Source: Viridibacillus arvi (GTDB taxonomy: Bacteria > Bacillota > Bacilli > Bacillales_A > Planococcaceae). From it: a DNA stretch of 64,000 nt. Below the pieces are notes generated by a model. It saw nothing but the letters and a program-made list of their open reading frames with translations, was not told the origin of the DNA and searched no databases. The stretch is taken from assembly GCF_001274945.1 (NCBI RefSeq), contig NZ_LILB01000001.1:1613111-1677110 (forward strand). The letters are read 5' to 3'. Below are positions 46,257-55,457 of this stretch, in pieces. Numbering within the stretch: the stretch's first letter is position 1; every line of letters starts with the position of its first letter. The position numbers were made by a program, and so were the translations under genes.

Positions 46257-47276
46257 TTAACCTTTCGTTTGTTGACGACGTACTAAATCGATATGATCTA
46301 ACGCCATACCAGTACCAATTGCAACACAATCTAGCGGGTTTTCAGCAATAAATACTGGCATATTAGTTTCGCTACTGATAACTTTATCTAAGCTTTTCAG
46401 TAGCGCTCCACCACCAGTTAATACAATTCCACGTTCCATAACATCAGCAGAAAGCTCAGGAGGAGTTTGCTCTAATGTTTTCTTAACGCCATCGATAATA
46501 GCGGCGATTGATTCACGTAATGCTTCAGCAATTTCGATAGAAGAAATTTCAATTGTTTTTGGTAAACCAGTTACTAAATCACGACCACGGATCTCCATGC
46601 GCTCTTCAGGACCTTCAGTGCTAGCAGAACCAATTTCCATTTTAATAGATTCTGAAGTACGTTCACCAATTGTTAAATTATATGATTTACGAATATAAGC
46701 TGTAATGGCTTGATCCATTGCATCACCCGCAACACGTACAGATTCACTTGTCACGATACCACCTAATGAGATAACTGCAACTTCAGTAGTACCACCACCG
46801 ATATCAACAACCATACTACCTGTTGGTTCCCAAACTGGTAAGTTAGCACCAATTGCTGCTGCAAATGGTTCTTCAATTGTGAAAGCATCTTTCGCTCCTG
46901 CTTGACGAGATGCATCTATAACAGCACGTTGTTCAACAGATGTAATACCATAAGGTACACAAATCATCACATTCGGCTTCTTCCAGTTACCACCTGAAGA
47001 TTTCATAGCCTCACGTAAATAATATTGAATCATAGTAGTAGTAATATCAAAATCAGCTATAACGCCATCTTTCATTGGGCGGATTGCTACGATCGAACCT
47101 GGAGTACGTCCAATCATATTTTTTGCATCGTTACCTACTGCTACGATTTCACCTGTTTTTGTATTTTTCGCAACTACAGAAGGCTCTCTGAGTACGATCC
47201 CTTTTCCTTTAATAAATACCAATGTATTTGCTGTGCCGAGGTCAATCCCGACATCTTTCCCACCTAATCCAAACAC
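46257..47276 (-). CDS. mreB: Rod shape-determining protein MreB
   Basis: Actin-like ATPase that organises cell-wall elongation. The 339-residue protein begins [19 protein letters not shown] (phosphate-1), with [17 protein letters not shown] (phosphate-2, about 165) and TGGGALL (adenosine site, about 285). First of the shape-determination operon mreB-mreC-mreD-minC-minD; TATAAT at 47344-47339 on the minus strand could be part of its promoter. Confidence 0.97.
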   Translation of the reverse strand: MFGLGGKDVGIDLGTANTLVFIKGKGIVLREPSVVAKNTKTGEIVAVGNDAKNMIGRTPGSIVAIRPMKDGVIADFDITTTMIQYYLREAMKSSGGNWKKPNVMICVPYGITSVEQRAVIDASRQAGAKDAFTIEEPFAAAIGANLPVWEPTGSMVVDIGGGTTEVAVISLGGIVTSESVRVAGDAMDQAITAYIRKSYNLTIGERTSESIKMEIGSASTEGPEERMEIRGRDLVTGLPKTIEISSIEIAEALRESIAAIIDGVKKTLEQTPPELSADVMERGIVLTGGGALLKSLDKVISSETNMPVFIAENPLDCVAIGTGMALDHIDLVRRQQTKG

Positions 47277-47370
47277 TATTATGTTCTTCCTTTCTCTATA
47301 GCCATAACTTTCTTAGCTGTCATAAAATCATAAGTTTTATTATAACGGAAAGGAATGAAAAATTACAGTG

Positions 47371-48069
47371 TTACATGTACCCTTTCTCCTTTAAACTTAT
47401 AAATTGGTGGTCCCCAATTATGACATGGTCTAAAAGCTCTATACCTATTATATAGCCGGCTTCCTGGATTCTTTTTGTAACTTCAATATCTTCTGGTGAA
47501 GGAGCGGGGTTGCCTGAGGGATGATTATGCGCACAAACAAGCGAAGCAGCAGAGCGTTTAACAGCTTCACGAAAAATTTCACGTGGGTGAACGATACTAG
47601 CATTTAAGCTACCAATGAAGATCGTTTGCTTATGAATAATTTGGTTTTTAACATTCAAAAACAACACTACGAAATGCTCTTGTAGTAAAGCAGTCATATC
47701 AGCCATTAAGTATGTAGCTGCATCTTGAGGAGACCGGATAGTATAGCGATCTTCTATTCGCTGTTGCGACATTCTTCTACCGAGTTCAATGGCAGCTAGT
47801 AGTTGAATCGCTTTTGCCTCTCCAATTCCTTTTACAGATGTGATTTCCTCAATGGCTGCATGCTTTAATTCGTGAAGCTGTTCGAAAGATGTTAAAACTC
47901 GATTTGCAATATGTAAAACAGATTCTTCCTTCGTTCCTGTCCGTAATAATATTGCGATAAGCTCCTGGTTCGATAAACTCTCTGCGCCTTGTCTCTTTAA
48001 GCGTTCCCTAGGACGGTCATCTTGATGCACATCACGGATCATCATTGGTTTAATAGTGTCAGTAGACAT
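47371..48069 (-). CDS. radC: RadC-family JAMM protein
   Basis: Protein of 232 residues with helix-hairpin-helix segments (about 40-110, VKGIGEAKAIQLLA) and a C-terminal MPN/JAMM metalloprotease-like domain with the metal motif HNHPSGNPAPSPED (about 178-191). Despite the name, its link to DNA repair is doubtful in E. coli. It overlaps the end of the Maf-like gene by 11 bp. Confidence 0.94.
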   Translation of the reverse strand: MSTDTIKPMMIRDVHQDDRPRERLKRQGAESLSNQELIAILLRTGTKEESVLHIANRVLTSFEQLHELKHAAIEEITSVKGIGEAKAIQLLAAIELGRRMSQQRIEDRYTIRSPQDAATYLMADMTALLQEHFVVLFLNVKNQIIHKQTIFIGSLNASIVHPREIFREAVKRSAASLVCAHNHPSGNPAPSPEDIEVTKRIQEAGYIIGIELLDHVIIGDHQFISLKEKGYM

Positions 48070-48670
48070 CGACTATCTCCCCTTCCTTTACAACGAGAAT
48101 CTTTTTGCTAATTAGATGCTCTTGCAAAGCGTAAATTGGTAATCCAGCGACATTATCAAAATCTCCCTCAATAGATTCCGTTAAATTTGCCCCTAATCCT
48201 TGTATATTATAACCAATATCATGCTCAAAAGGTTCCCCGGTTTCAACATAATGTTCAATTATTTTTTGAGATAATTTTTTCATCGTTACTTTGGACTCAA
48301 CTACAACCATTGTTACCTGTCCAAGATATCTAATTGCAATCGCTGTTGTTACAATATGTTGACGATTTGATAGTTTAGCTAAATAACGATAGGCAGCCTG
48401 TCTAGTAGTAGGGGGACTCATAATTTCACCATCGATACTAACGGTTCGTTTCGTCGAAATATATACCTTATTACGCTCTACCATAAATTGGCGCCACAAA
48501 GTCACAAAAGAACAGTAAACAGTAAAATCCAAAGGTGATGTAGTTGAAGGATAATCAATGGCTACATGATGATACTCAACCTCATAAGGTATTTTAATAC
48601 GGGCAAAAATATCTTCAGCATTGCCTTTTGGGCTCACTAGAATAATAGTCGTTACTGGATTTAAAGTCAT
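48059..48670 (-). CDS. Divergent Maf-family protein, catalytic motifs lost
   Basis: Occupies the maf position between radC and spoIIB and about 203 residues long, like Maf nucleotide pyrophosphatases. The second half is recognisable: IIEHYVETGEPFEHDIGYNI, then QGLGANLTESIEGDFDNVAG matches the family pattern (normally tGEP.DKAGaYgIQG). The N-terminal SASPRR motif is replaced by LVSPKGNAED and the ADTVV block by ISTKRTVSIDG, and DKAG has become EHDI. The frame is intact and has a strong AGGAGGG site before ATG 48670, so it is probably expressed but not a normal Maf pyrophosphatase. Confidence 0.78.
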   Translation of the reverse strand: MTLNPVTTIILVSPKGNAEDIFARIKIPYEVEYHHVAIDYPSTTSPLDFTVYCSFVTLWRQFMVERNKVYISTKRTVSIDGEIMSPPTTRQAAYRYLAKLSNRQHIVTTAIAIRYLGQVTMVVVESKVTMKKLSQKIIEHYVETGEPFEHDIGYNIQGLGANLTESIEGDFDNVAGLPIYALQEHLISKKILVVKEGEIVDVY

Positions 48671-48756
48671 TTCAATTCCCTCCTTTTTTGACATCATAAT
48701 CGAAATGACATTTTTTTCAAAAGTGTTAAAATCGAGATTTGATGGGTTTTAACACC

Positions 48757-49383
48757 TTAAAACCCAATCTTGAGACATTTGTTTTGTGCTGTATAGTGGC
48801 TAATTAGCTGTAATCTGATTACTTGAATATCGTCAGAAACCTTTGATACCGCTTCAATGTTTGAAGTCCAATTAGAAGGTGGATCAATCTTTTTCTTAGA
48901 GCCTTCAAAAGTAAACTTTGACACTTTTGATGCACTCAGTACTTTGGGCATTTCGACAAGTGCTGGACTTTCACATTTAGCACCGCTAAAACTAATCTTT
49001 TTTACGAACGAATCTTTATCTACTCTTTCTTTAATTTCCTTTTCCTTTGTTCCAACAGCAGACCATACAAAATATTGACCTCCAAATGAAACGATAGCAC
49101 TCGTATATAGTTTTGGATTAGTACCTAAAAATTCCGTTGCGGATTGCTCACTTGAAAAAACACCATACTGTTGAGCATAAAAGGTATATGCTTTGTCATC
49201 AGCCTTAGCAGTTGTTGTCGTTTTTGTTGCAGTTTTCTTATCATTAGTAACTTGCTTATCTGCTTGTCCATCAAAAAAATGCAATGCAATGAAAAATAGA
49301 AATACTCCTGCCACACCAATAATCACACCATGCATCATAGACAAGAGCAGCATTTTTTTATTATTTCTGGATTCAAATTTCAT
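48757..49383 (-). CDS. SpoIIB-like membrane protein with SPOR-like region
   Basis: Protein of 208 residues with one membrane helix (about 16-36, GVIIGVAGVFLFFIALHFF), a Lys/Thr-rich linker and a SPOR-like region (about 65-115, YTFYAQQYGVFSSEQSATEF). It lies between maf and the prepilin peptidase, the position of spoIIB in B. subtilis, whose product acts at the sporulation septum through a SPOR domain. Similarity is mainly in layout, so the name is by position and architecture. Confidence 0.65.
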   Translation of the reverse strand: MKFESRNNKKMLLLSMMHGVIIGVAGVFLFFIALHFFDGQADKQVTNDKKTATKTTTTAKADDKAYTFYAQQYGVFSSEQSATEFLGTNPKLYTSAIVSFGGQYFVWSAVGTKEKEIKERVDKDSFVKKISFSGAKCESPALVEMPKVLSASKVSKFTFEGSKKKIDPPSNWTSNIEAVSKVSDDIQVIRLQLISHYTAQNKCLKIGF

Positions 49384-49466
49384 GTCATCACCCCTCTATT
49401 AACCGTAGCATGATGACCATAAAAAAAGACAAGACTCCTGTCGTCTTGTCTACAAAATTTATCTTG

Positions 49467-50222
49467 TTAAAATAACAAATTCATATACCATTCGAGAATT
49501 TGTTCACCATAGAAATAAGCAATAATACTAGCCACTGCAATCGAAGGACCGAAAGGAATTGGAGTTTTACGCCCTTGCTTTCGGTAGATTAATAGTACAA
49601 CACCTGTTACTAAACCAATTACAGCAGCCAAAAATAACGCAAGTAATGTCGAAAAAATACCAAGCACTAGTCCAATGATGAAAAATAATTTAATATCCCC
49701 GCCCCCTATACCACCTTTCGACAGGATAGCTACGAGTAATAATATTAAAAACCCACCAAATGCTCCAACAATACTGTCCCACCACGGGTCTGACTGGATG
49801 AAAATACGTCCAACCACTAAGAGCGCCCCAAAAAACAATAAAATCTTATTAGGAATCAGCATATACGCAATATCTGAAACTGTAATAATGATTAATAGGG
49901 AAATAAATAATAGAGCAATAATTAATTCAGGCTTTAACCCCAATTCCAAATATGCCAATGCAAAAAGAAGGGCTGTCAAAAATTCCATCAACGGGTATAC
50001 CCAATGAATTTTTGCATCGCAATTTCTACATTTACCCTTCAAAAACAAAAAAGATAAAACAGGCACTAAGTCCCTAACTGTTAACTGCCTTTGACAATTT
50101 GTACAATGTGAAGGTGGGCGAACAATAGACTCTCCCTTAGGTACTCTTAACCCAACGACATTAAAAAACGAACCAAAAACTAGACCAAATATAAAAAAGA
50201 ATAGTGCATAAACAATTATCAT
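49467..50222 (-). CDS. comC: Type IV prepilin peptidase (ComC/PilD)
   Basis: Membrane aspartic protease of 251 residues that cleaves prepilin leaders and methylates the new N-terminus. The N-terminal cytoplasmic zinc-binding cysteines are CTNCQRQL and CRNC (about 41-75). The catalytic aspartates are in SDIAYMLIPN (about 115-124) and GGGDIKLF (about 170-177). About seven membrane segments. It is the last gene of the pilus operon and lies next to the spoIIB-like gene, where B. subtilis has comC. Confidence 0.95.
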   Translation of the reverse strand: MIIVYALFFFIFGLVFGSFFNVVGLRVPKGESIVRPPSHCTNCQRQLTVRDLVPVLSFLFLKGKCRNCDAKIHWVYPLMEFLTALLFALAYLELGLKPELIIALLFISLLIIITVSDIAYMLIPNKILLFFGALLVVGRIFIQSDPWWDSIVGAFGGFLILLLVAILSKGGIGGGDIKLFFIIGLVLGIFSTLLALFLAAVIGLVTGVVLLIYRKQGRKTPIPFGPSIAVASIIAYFYGEQILEWYMNLLF

Positions 50223-50243
50223 TTATATCCCTCTTATTAAAGT

Positions 50244-50954
50244 TTATTCTTCTACTGAACCCTCATAGTAGAATACTGTGAGTTGAACGGTTGCTTGAAG
50301 CGATTCATCTACCTCTGAACTTTGTACATCTGTATTTGGTATCTCGTACTCGACAGAGTCAATACGCATAATACGAGGTAATACTTCGACTTCCTTTAAA
50401 AAAGCTCTTATTTCTTTTTTATCCTTTGCACTAATCGATAGCGTCATCGTTATTAGTTTTAATGCTTCTGGTAGACTACTAGATGCAATCGGTGAAATCG
50501 GGGTAACCGACGTTTCGTTCACATCATTACCGTTTACATTATCACTACTTGCTTGATTTTGTGGTTCCTTATTAGTTGAGGTTTCGTTCGTTTCGATTGT
50601 TTCTTTCACGGCCTCATCATAATTATTAAATGTAACGTCAAGTACATTTGTTTCGCTTACTAATTCCACTTGTTCAATAGCATTAATCACATTACTTAAA
50701 TCACGATCTAACGGTACTTTCGTTTTAAGCTCACTCATACTTTTCTCGTTGGCTTTTTGTTCGTCCTTCATTAAGTCAAGCTGTTCATCTAGAGTGGCTG
50801 CCTCTTTCCTCATATCCGCGATTTGATATTTCAAAGAATTACTTTCCTCCATTTTTGGATACACAGCATAATAAAAGATAGCGCATAAGATTGTAAGAAC
50901 AAGTATTCCGATTAGAATATATGCTGATTTCTTATTACTCCCTAAAGAATTCAT
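50244..50954 (-). CDS. pilO: Type IV pilus assembly protein PilO
   Basis: Inner-membrane pilus protein of 236 residues. A membrane helix (about 11-31, AYILIGILVLTILCAIFYYAV) is followed by a coiled coil (about 40-80), a Thr/Asn/Ser-rich insertion (about 110-155) and a C-terminal ferredoxin-like domain (LITMTLSISAKDKKEIRAFL, about 165-184). PilO pairs with PilN to link PilM to the pilus machine. Its start overlaps the pilN stop (ATGA). A degraded second copy lies at 61199-61741. Confidence 0.85.
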   Translation of the reverse strand: MNSLGSNKKSAYILIGILVLTILCAIFYYAVYPKMEESNSLKYQIADMRKEAATLDEQLDLMKDEQKANEKSMSELKTKVPLDRDLSNVINAIEQVELVSETNVLDVTFNNYDEAVKETIETNETSTNKEPQNQASSDNVNGNDVNETSVTPISPIASSSLPEALKLITMTLSISAKDKKEIRAFLKEVEVLPRIMRIDSVEYEIPNTDVQSSEVDESLQATVQLTVFYYEGSVEE

Positions 50955-51538
50955 GGACGCTCTACCTCCGCAAGTAAATCTGAATTACTAATAGCCAATT
51001 TAAACTCTGCTGTATAGCGGGGAACTAAATCTTCATCTGAATCGGCATTATTATACTCGTTTTTTTCTGGTTTAAAAGCCGTTACTTTTTCAATTTGGAC
51101 ATCAGTATATAAATGATCCATTAATAATTTTTGAACATACAGAGATACATCGTTAAGTGTTTCAAAGTCGATTGTCACTGCAATACCTTCAGCACCGTAC
51201 TTAATGTCTGTAAGCTTTTCGTACGATTCAAGATGACCTTCTAAACTATCAATTATCGGTGTAACTGGGTATGAAATTGATTCAACAAATTGTACAGATT
51301 GAGCAAGAGTACCTTGTGATTGCTTCTGAATATTAGCGATTTGACCTTTATAACTATTAATTTCTGTTGATAAACTTTGTTGCTCTGAGGTCAAGGATTC
51401 AATCTCACTTTTTAAAGTGAAATATTTTACCCCAATAGCAATAAGCAATAAACAAACGACTGCTACAAATAACCATAAAAGTAGACTATTTGTCTTTTTT
51501 CTCTCTACCTTAGGTAAGAGATTAATATCCGGAATCAT
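50951..51538 (-). CDS. pilN: Type IV pilus assembly protein PilN
   Basis: Protein of 195 residues. The cytoplasmic N-terminus MIPDINLLPKVERKK contains the INLLP motif that binds PilM. One membrane helix follows (about 20-42), then a coiled coil and a periplasm-side ferredoxin-like domain (about 95-185). It lies 3 bp after pilM and overlaps pilO. Confidence 0.92.
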   Translation of the reverse strand: MIPDINLLPKVERKKTNSLLLWLFVAVVCLLLIAIGVKYFTLKSEIESLTSEQQSLSTEINSYKGQIANIQKQSQGTLAQSVQFVESISYPVTPIIDSLEGHLESYEKLTDIKYGAEGIAVTIDFETLNDVSLYVQKLLMDHLYTDVQIEKVTAFKPEKNEYNNADSDEDLVPRYTAEFKLAISNSDLLAEVERP

Positions 51539-51541
51539 ATC

Positions 51542-52516
51542 CTACTCTACCTCCTTTAAGGCTAGTCCAATTAAACTTGATTGAGACGCCTTAAAGTTAG
51601 GGAACTTACTAGTAATCACCGAATCTTTTAAAGTATGTATAGGCAAATTTAATTGACTTTCTAACATGTCAATTATATAAGGCAACTCAGGAGAATCTCC
51701 TATAACAACAATATTCCCTACGCTTTTTTCGCCTTTATTTAAAGAGTAGTGATAAAAGTTTAATATACGATCAATTTCTGATAACGGCTCCATTAATGCT
51801 GTTTTATAGTTCATCACATCATCACTGTAAGCATAATCAAAGGCATCTTCCGTGTGTTTCGGGTACCATTTACTACGCTCTGTATTAATCGTTTGATAAC
51901 GTAAAAATTCGACTTCCCCCTGCGAATAAATTGTTAATGATAGTTTATTAATAGACCAATCTGTTATTAGCGTTACGCTATTATGTATATTCGGCATAAC
52001 CATTTCAAGCAAACGTAAATTAGAGATAGATTTAATATCTGCCACAACAGGCGTTAAACCAGCATCATCTAATAGCCCCGTCAACTTCTGAATCTCATCT
52101 GCACTCGTAGCAAATAAAGTCGCCTTGCCATCCCCAGCCTGTACATCATAAATATCAATAAGCGCATCTTCAAATGGTAGGTGAATTGAACGTCCTAACT
52201 CCATCTCTACATACTCTTTAATCGATTCTACTTCCTTTAATTCCTGTGGATGATCAATTACCTTCATCATAACTGTACTATCTGGCACAAAAAAGCGTAC
52301 ATTTTGGCCTTTAAGACCATATTTTTTTACTTGCTCCTTTAGTATCTCAAAAAAAGAAAGCTCATCCTCAATGACACCATCCACCACAATACCTTCATCT
52401 AATGGAATTCCTTCTATTGTAGACTGCGCTAAATCATTTGAACTGACTGCTAACATATGCATTGCATAATCATTATATATAAGTGACAGCTGTCGCTTTT
52501 TCTTCTTAAATATCAT
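51542..52516 (-). CDS. pilM: Type IV pilus assembly protein PilM
   Basis: Actin/FtsA-like cytoplasmic pilus protein of 324 residues that binds PilN. The sequence shows the SHS2/actin-fold pattern: SLIYNDYAMHMLAVSS near the start, MVMPNIHNSVTLITDWSINK in the middle and IVVIGDSPELPYI near the C-terminus. The start ATG 52516 follows GGGAGG. Its ATPase motifs are less canonical than in proteobacterial PilM. Confidence 0.85.
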   Translation of the reverse strand: MIFKKKKRQLSLIYNDYAMHMLAVSSNDLAQSTIEGIPLDEGIVVDGVIEDELSFFEILKEQVKKYGLKGQNVRFFVPDSTVMMKVIDHPQELKEVESIKEYVEMELGRSIHLPFEDALIDIYDVQAGDGKATLFATSADEIQKLTGLLDDAGLTPVVADIKSISNLRLLEMVMPNIHNSVTLITDWSINKLSLTIYSQGEVEFLRYQTINTERSKWYPKHTEDAFDYAYSDDVMNYKTALMEPLSEIDRILNFYHYSLNKGEKSVGNIVVIGDSPELPYIIDMLESQLNLPIHTLKDSVITSKFPNFKASQSSLIGLALKEVE

Positions 52517-52614
52517 CAGAGTACCTCCCACATCGAAAAGCTTTAATACTTCGGTGGAGAAAGCCGAGAATACATTTGAAATGCTATGGCTTTCTTCAAC
52601 GAAAGATTAAAGGG

Positions 52615-52640
52615 AATACAGCAGCCGAGGCTGCTGTGTT
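52615..52640 (-). terminator. Hairpin after the main pilin gene
   Basis: AATACAGCAGC and GCTGCTGTGTT form an 11-bp stem with loop CGAG, six bases past the pilin stop. The following bases on the minus strand (CCCTTTAATC) are not a full T-run, so it more likely stabilises pilin mRNA and attenuates read-through into pilM than ends transcription fully. Confidence 0.6.
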
Positions 52641-52645
52641 CTTTA

Positions 52646-53098
52646 TTATTCTGCTTTATCAGGTGTTGATGCTTTGCCACCCATTATTTCCGCTAATTTT
52701 GTACTTGTTATTTGATTATCTTTAGTATCTTTTTTAAATTTACTGTCTTTACTTAGTCCACTAAAACCAGCATATACAATAGTGTAAACACCATCAGCTT
52801 TAGTTACTGTTGTTGTTTTTTCGTCTAATGTAATACCTTCACCTTCTACATAACTTTTAAGTTCTGCACCATTACACACTGTTGTTGAAGCACATCCACC
52901 ATCTGCAAATGCAATTTTTGCACCTGAAATTATTTGAGATGCATCAGATAAAATAGCTTTATCTTTAGAGTTTGCAATAATATTCCCAATCGCAGGAATA
53001 GCGATTAATGCGATAATCGCGATAATAACGATTACAGCTAAAAGCTCGATTAAAGTCATACCTCTTTCATTTTTTATCATTTTTTTGATCTTATTCAT
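52646..53098 (-). CDS. pilA: Type IV pilin (main pilin, PilA-like)
   Basis: Prepilin of 150 residues if started at ATG 53098: leader MNKIKKMIKNERG then MTLIELLAVIVIIAIIALIA, with the prepilin peptidase site G13/M14 and Glu at position +5. A globular part follows with a CASTTVC loop that may form a disulfide. AAGGAGG lies seven bases before this ATG. An in-frame ATG at 53167 has an even stronger AGGAGGTG site and would give a 36-residue leader (start MTPEQVQLTSKDQ). Which start is used is not settled. It lies between pilC and pilM, and the hairpin after it fits a highly expressed pilin. Confidence 0.9.
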   Translation of the reverse strand: MNKIKKMIKNERGMTLIELLAVIVIIAIIALIAIPAIGNIIANSKDKAILSDASQIISGAKIAFADGGCASTTVCNGAELKSYVEGEGITLDEKTTTVTKADGVYTIVYAGFSGLSKDSKFKKDTKDNQITSTKLAEIMGGKASTPDKAE

Positions 53099-53200
53099 GA
53101 TAAAACCTCCTTTTTCTGTATATGTAAGTTGATCCTTAGAAGTTAGTTGTACTTGCTCAGGTGTCATTTTCCCTTTCACCTCCTTTCAATTAAATGTCCA

Positions 53201-54406
53201 CTAGATTTGTTCATATAGACTAAACATCGGTAGCATAATGGCTGCTACGATAAATCCAACAATAGCTGCTAACAGTAAAATCATTAATGGTTCAATTAAA
53301 GATTTCAATGAATCGACTGTGCGGTCCACGTCATCCTCGTAAAACTCCGCAATTTTTTCTAGCATATAATCTAGAGAACCCGTTTGCTCTCCGATTGCAA
53401 CCATTTGCGTTACGAGTGGTGGGAATACCCAGCTTTTCTCTAATGGCTGCGCTAGTGGACTCCCTTTTTCTAATGAACTTTTGGATTCACTAATCACTTC
53501 TTCTATAACAGGGTTACCGATAATTTTCTCAACAATGGTTAAAGCACTTAATATAGGTACAGAGCTACTAAATAAGGTTGATAACGTTCTAGTCATACGA
53601 GCAATAGCCGATTTTTGCAGTACTTTTCCGAAAATCGGCATTTTCAATAGGACATAGTGCGTCATAAATTTAAATTTTTCATTATTCTTAAATAGAAAAG
53701 CAAATCCTCCAATTGCAACTACAGCGACGAGTAACAACAGCCACCAAAACTTTTTCAAAGCATCGCTAAATGCCAGGACAATCAATGTAATGGCTGGTAG
53801 TTCAGCGCCAAAACTAGCAAAGGACGCTGTAAATCTCGGGACAAGCCATAGCAGCAGAAAAACGGCCACCAAAACGATTAAGATGACTAACACAACAGGA
53901 TAAGTCATAGCCGATTGAATTTTCTTCTGTAACTTAAAAGATTTCTCATAGCTAAAAGCCATTCGTTCTAATGTGTCATCTAAATTACCTGTCGCTTCCC
54001 CAGCCTTCATCATATTGATAAAGAGCGTCGGGAAGACCTTTGGATATTTCGCCGCTGAAGCAGAAAAAGCAATACCGGAGCGAATATCCTCCTCCACTCC
54101 ATTCAAAGCTTTTTTAAGCGTCTTACTAGACGTTTGCGCACTTAGAATACGTGTTGCTTCTACAATCGAAATTCCCGCACGAATTAGCGTCGCAAATTGA
54201 CGACAATAAATAACAAAGTCCTCATTTTTCACTCCATTACCAAGCGATAAATCCTTGTGCAAAATACTTTTGGACTCTTCAATTTGTCGAGGGTTAATGC
54301 CTTGTTCTCGTAATTTTTTAACAGCTAATTGCTTGGAGCCTGCTTCAATAATCCCTTTCTCTGCAGACCCCTTTGATGACCGACCACTATATCGATATAC
54401 TGTCAT
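53201..54406 (-). CDS. pilC: Type IV pilus inner-membrane platform protein PilC
   Basis: Polytopic platform protein of 401 residues with two T2SSF domains (about 65-190 and 270-390). Repeated motifs ARMTRTLSTLFSSSVPILSAL and the related FCRQFATLIRAGIS are characteristic. Three membrane segments near 170, 220 and 375. Its start overlaps pilT by 4 bp. Confidence 0.95.
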   Translation of the reverse strand: MTVYRYSGRSSKGSAEKGIIEAGSKQLAVKKLREQGINPRQIEESKSILHKDLSLGNGVKNEDFVIYCRQFATLIRAGISIVEATRILSAQTSSKTLKKALNGVEEDIRSGIAFSASAAKYPKVFPTLFINMMKAGEATGNLDDTLERMAFSYEKSFKLQKKIQSAMTYPVVLVILIVLVAVFLLLWLVPRFTASFASFGAELPAITLIVLAFSDALKKFWWLLLLVAVVAIGGFAFLFKNNEKFKFMTHYVLLKMPIFGKVLQKSAIARMTRTLSTLFSSSVPILSALTIVEKIIGNPVIEEVISESKSSLEKGSPLAQPLEKSWVFPPLVTQMVAIGEQTGSLDYMLEKIAEFYEDDVDRTVDSLKSLIEPLMILLLAAIVGFIVAAIMLPMFSLYEQI

Positions 54407-55446
54407 CCAAATTCACCTGCATTCAAATACGTTTTGGCGATTTCAAAATCTATTATTTTCTTCGTTAAAAGCTGTTGAATAGAACTATCAATCGTATGCA
54501 TGCCAAGAGCCCGATTTGTTTGCATAATATTCGGAATTTGATGTACCTTATCGTTTCGTATTAAATTAGAAACAGATGGCGTATGTACTAAAATTTCTGT
54601 TGCTGCTACTCTACCTGGCTTGTCTATTCGTTTAAATAGACGCTGTGAAATAATACCTTGTAACACATTCGCTAGCTGAATACGAATTTGACTTTGCTGA
54701 TGAGGTGGAAAGACGTCGATAATACGGTCAATTGTCGTAGGTGCACTACTTGTATGCAATGTCGCCATAACTAAATGACCTGTCTCAGCAGCTGTAATTG
54801 CTGTTGAAATCGTTTCATGATCACGCATTTCCCCTACTAGAATAATGTCTGGATCTTGACGAAGAGCTGCTCGCAAACCGTTCGCAAAGCTATTCGTATC
54901 AGTACCTACTTCTCTTTGGTTTACTATCGACATTTTATGTTTATGCAAATATTCAATCGGATCTTCTAGCGTGATAATATGTTTCGCATTATTCGTGTTA
55001 ATATAGTCAATCATTGCAGCTAGAGTTGTAGATTTACCTGAGCCGGTTGGTCCTGTTACAAGTATGAGCCCCTGGGGTTTACTACATAAATTTTTCAATA
55101 CTTCCGGCATACCTAATTGTTCAATTGTTGGAATTTCAGATGTAATTTTACGTGCTGCTAATGTGCAGCTATTACGCTGATGATAGGCGTTCATACGGAA
55201 ACGACATCTCCCTGGGAGTGAGTAGTTGAAATCAACTTCACCTTTTATTTCATACTCCTCCTGACGATGCGGTGGCAGAATATCTTTAATCATCAACTCT
55301 AAATCATCAGGTGTCAGATTCTCTTCTCCATACGGCTGCAATTGACCGTTAATACGATAATGCGGAGGTACACCTACAGTTACATGTAAATCCGAAGCAT
55401 CATTGTCATCCGCATAAGTTAGTAATTCTAAAATAGATTTCGCCAT
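54403..55446 (-). CDS. pilT: Pilus retraction ATPase PilT
   Basis: Hexameric secretion ATPase of 347 residues that depolymerises the pilus for twitching or DNA uptake. Walker A GPTGSGKSTTLAAM (about 130-143), Asp box, Walker B LRQDPDIILVGEMRD (about 200-214) and His box TGHLVMATLHT are all present; AIRNLIRE-type C-terminus is represented by SNLIRNDKVHQIPN. Its presence predicts retractile pili. Confidence 0.95.
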   Translation of the reverse strand: MAKSILELLTYADDNDASDLHVTVGVPPHYRINGQLQPYGEENLTPDDLELMIKDILPPHRQEEYEIKGEVDFNYSLPGRCRFRMNAYHQRNSCTLAARKITSEIPTIEQLGMPEVLKNLCSKPQGLILVTGPTGSGKSTTLAAMIDYINTNNAKHIITLEDPIEYLHKHKMSIVNQREVGTDTNSFANGLRAALRQDPDIILVGEMRDHETISTAITAAETGHLVMATLHTSSAPTTIDRIIDVFPPHQQSQIRIQLANVLQGIISQRLFKRIDKPGRVAATEILVHTPSVSNLIRNDKVHQIPNIMQTNRALGMHTIDSSIQQLLTKKIIDFEIAKTYLNAGEFG

Positions 55447-55457
55447 TTCCTCACATC

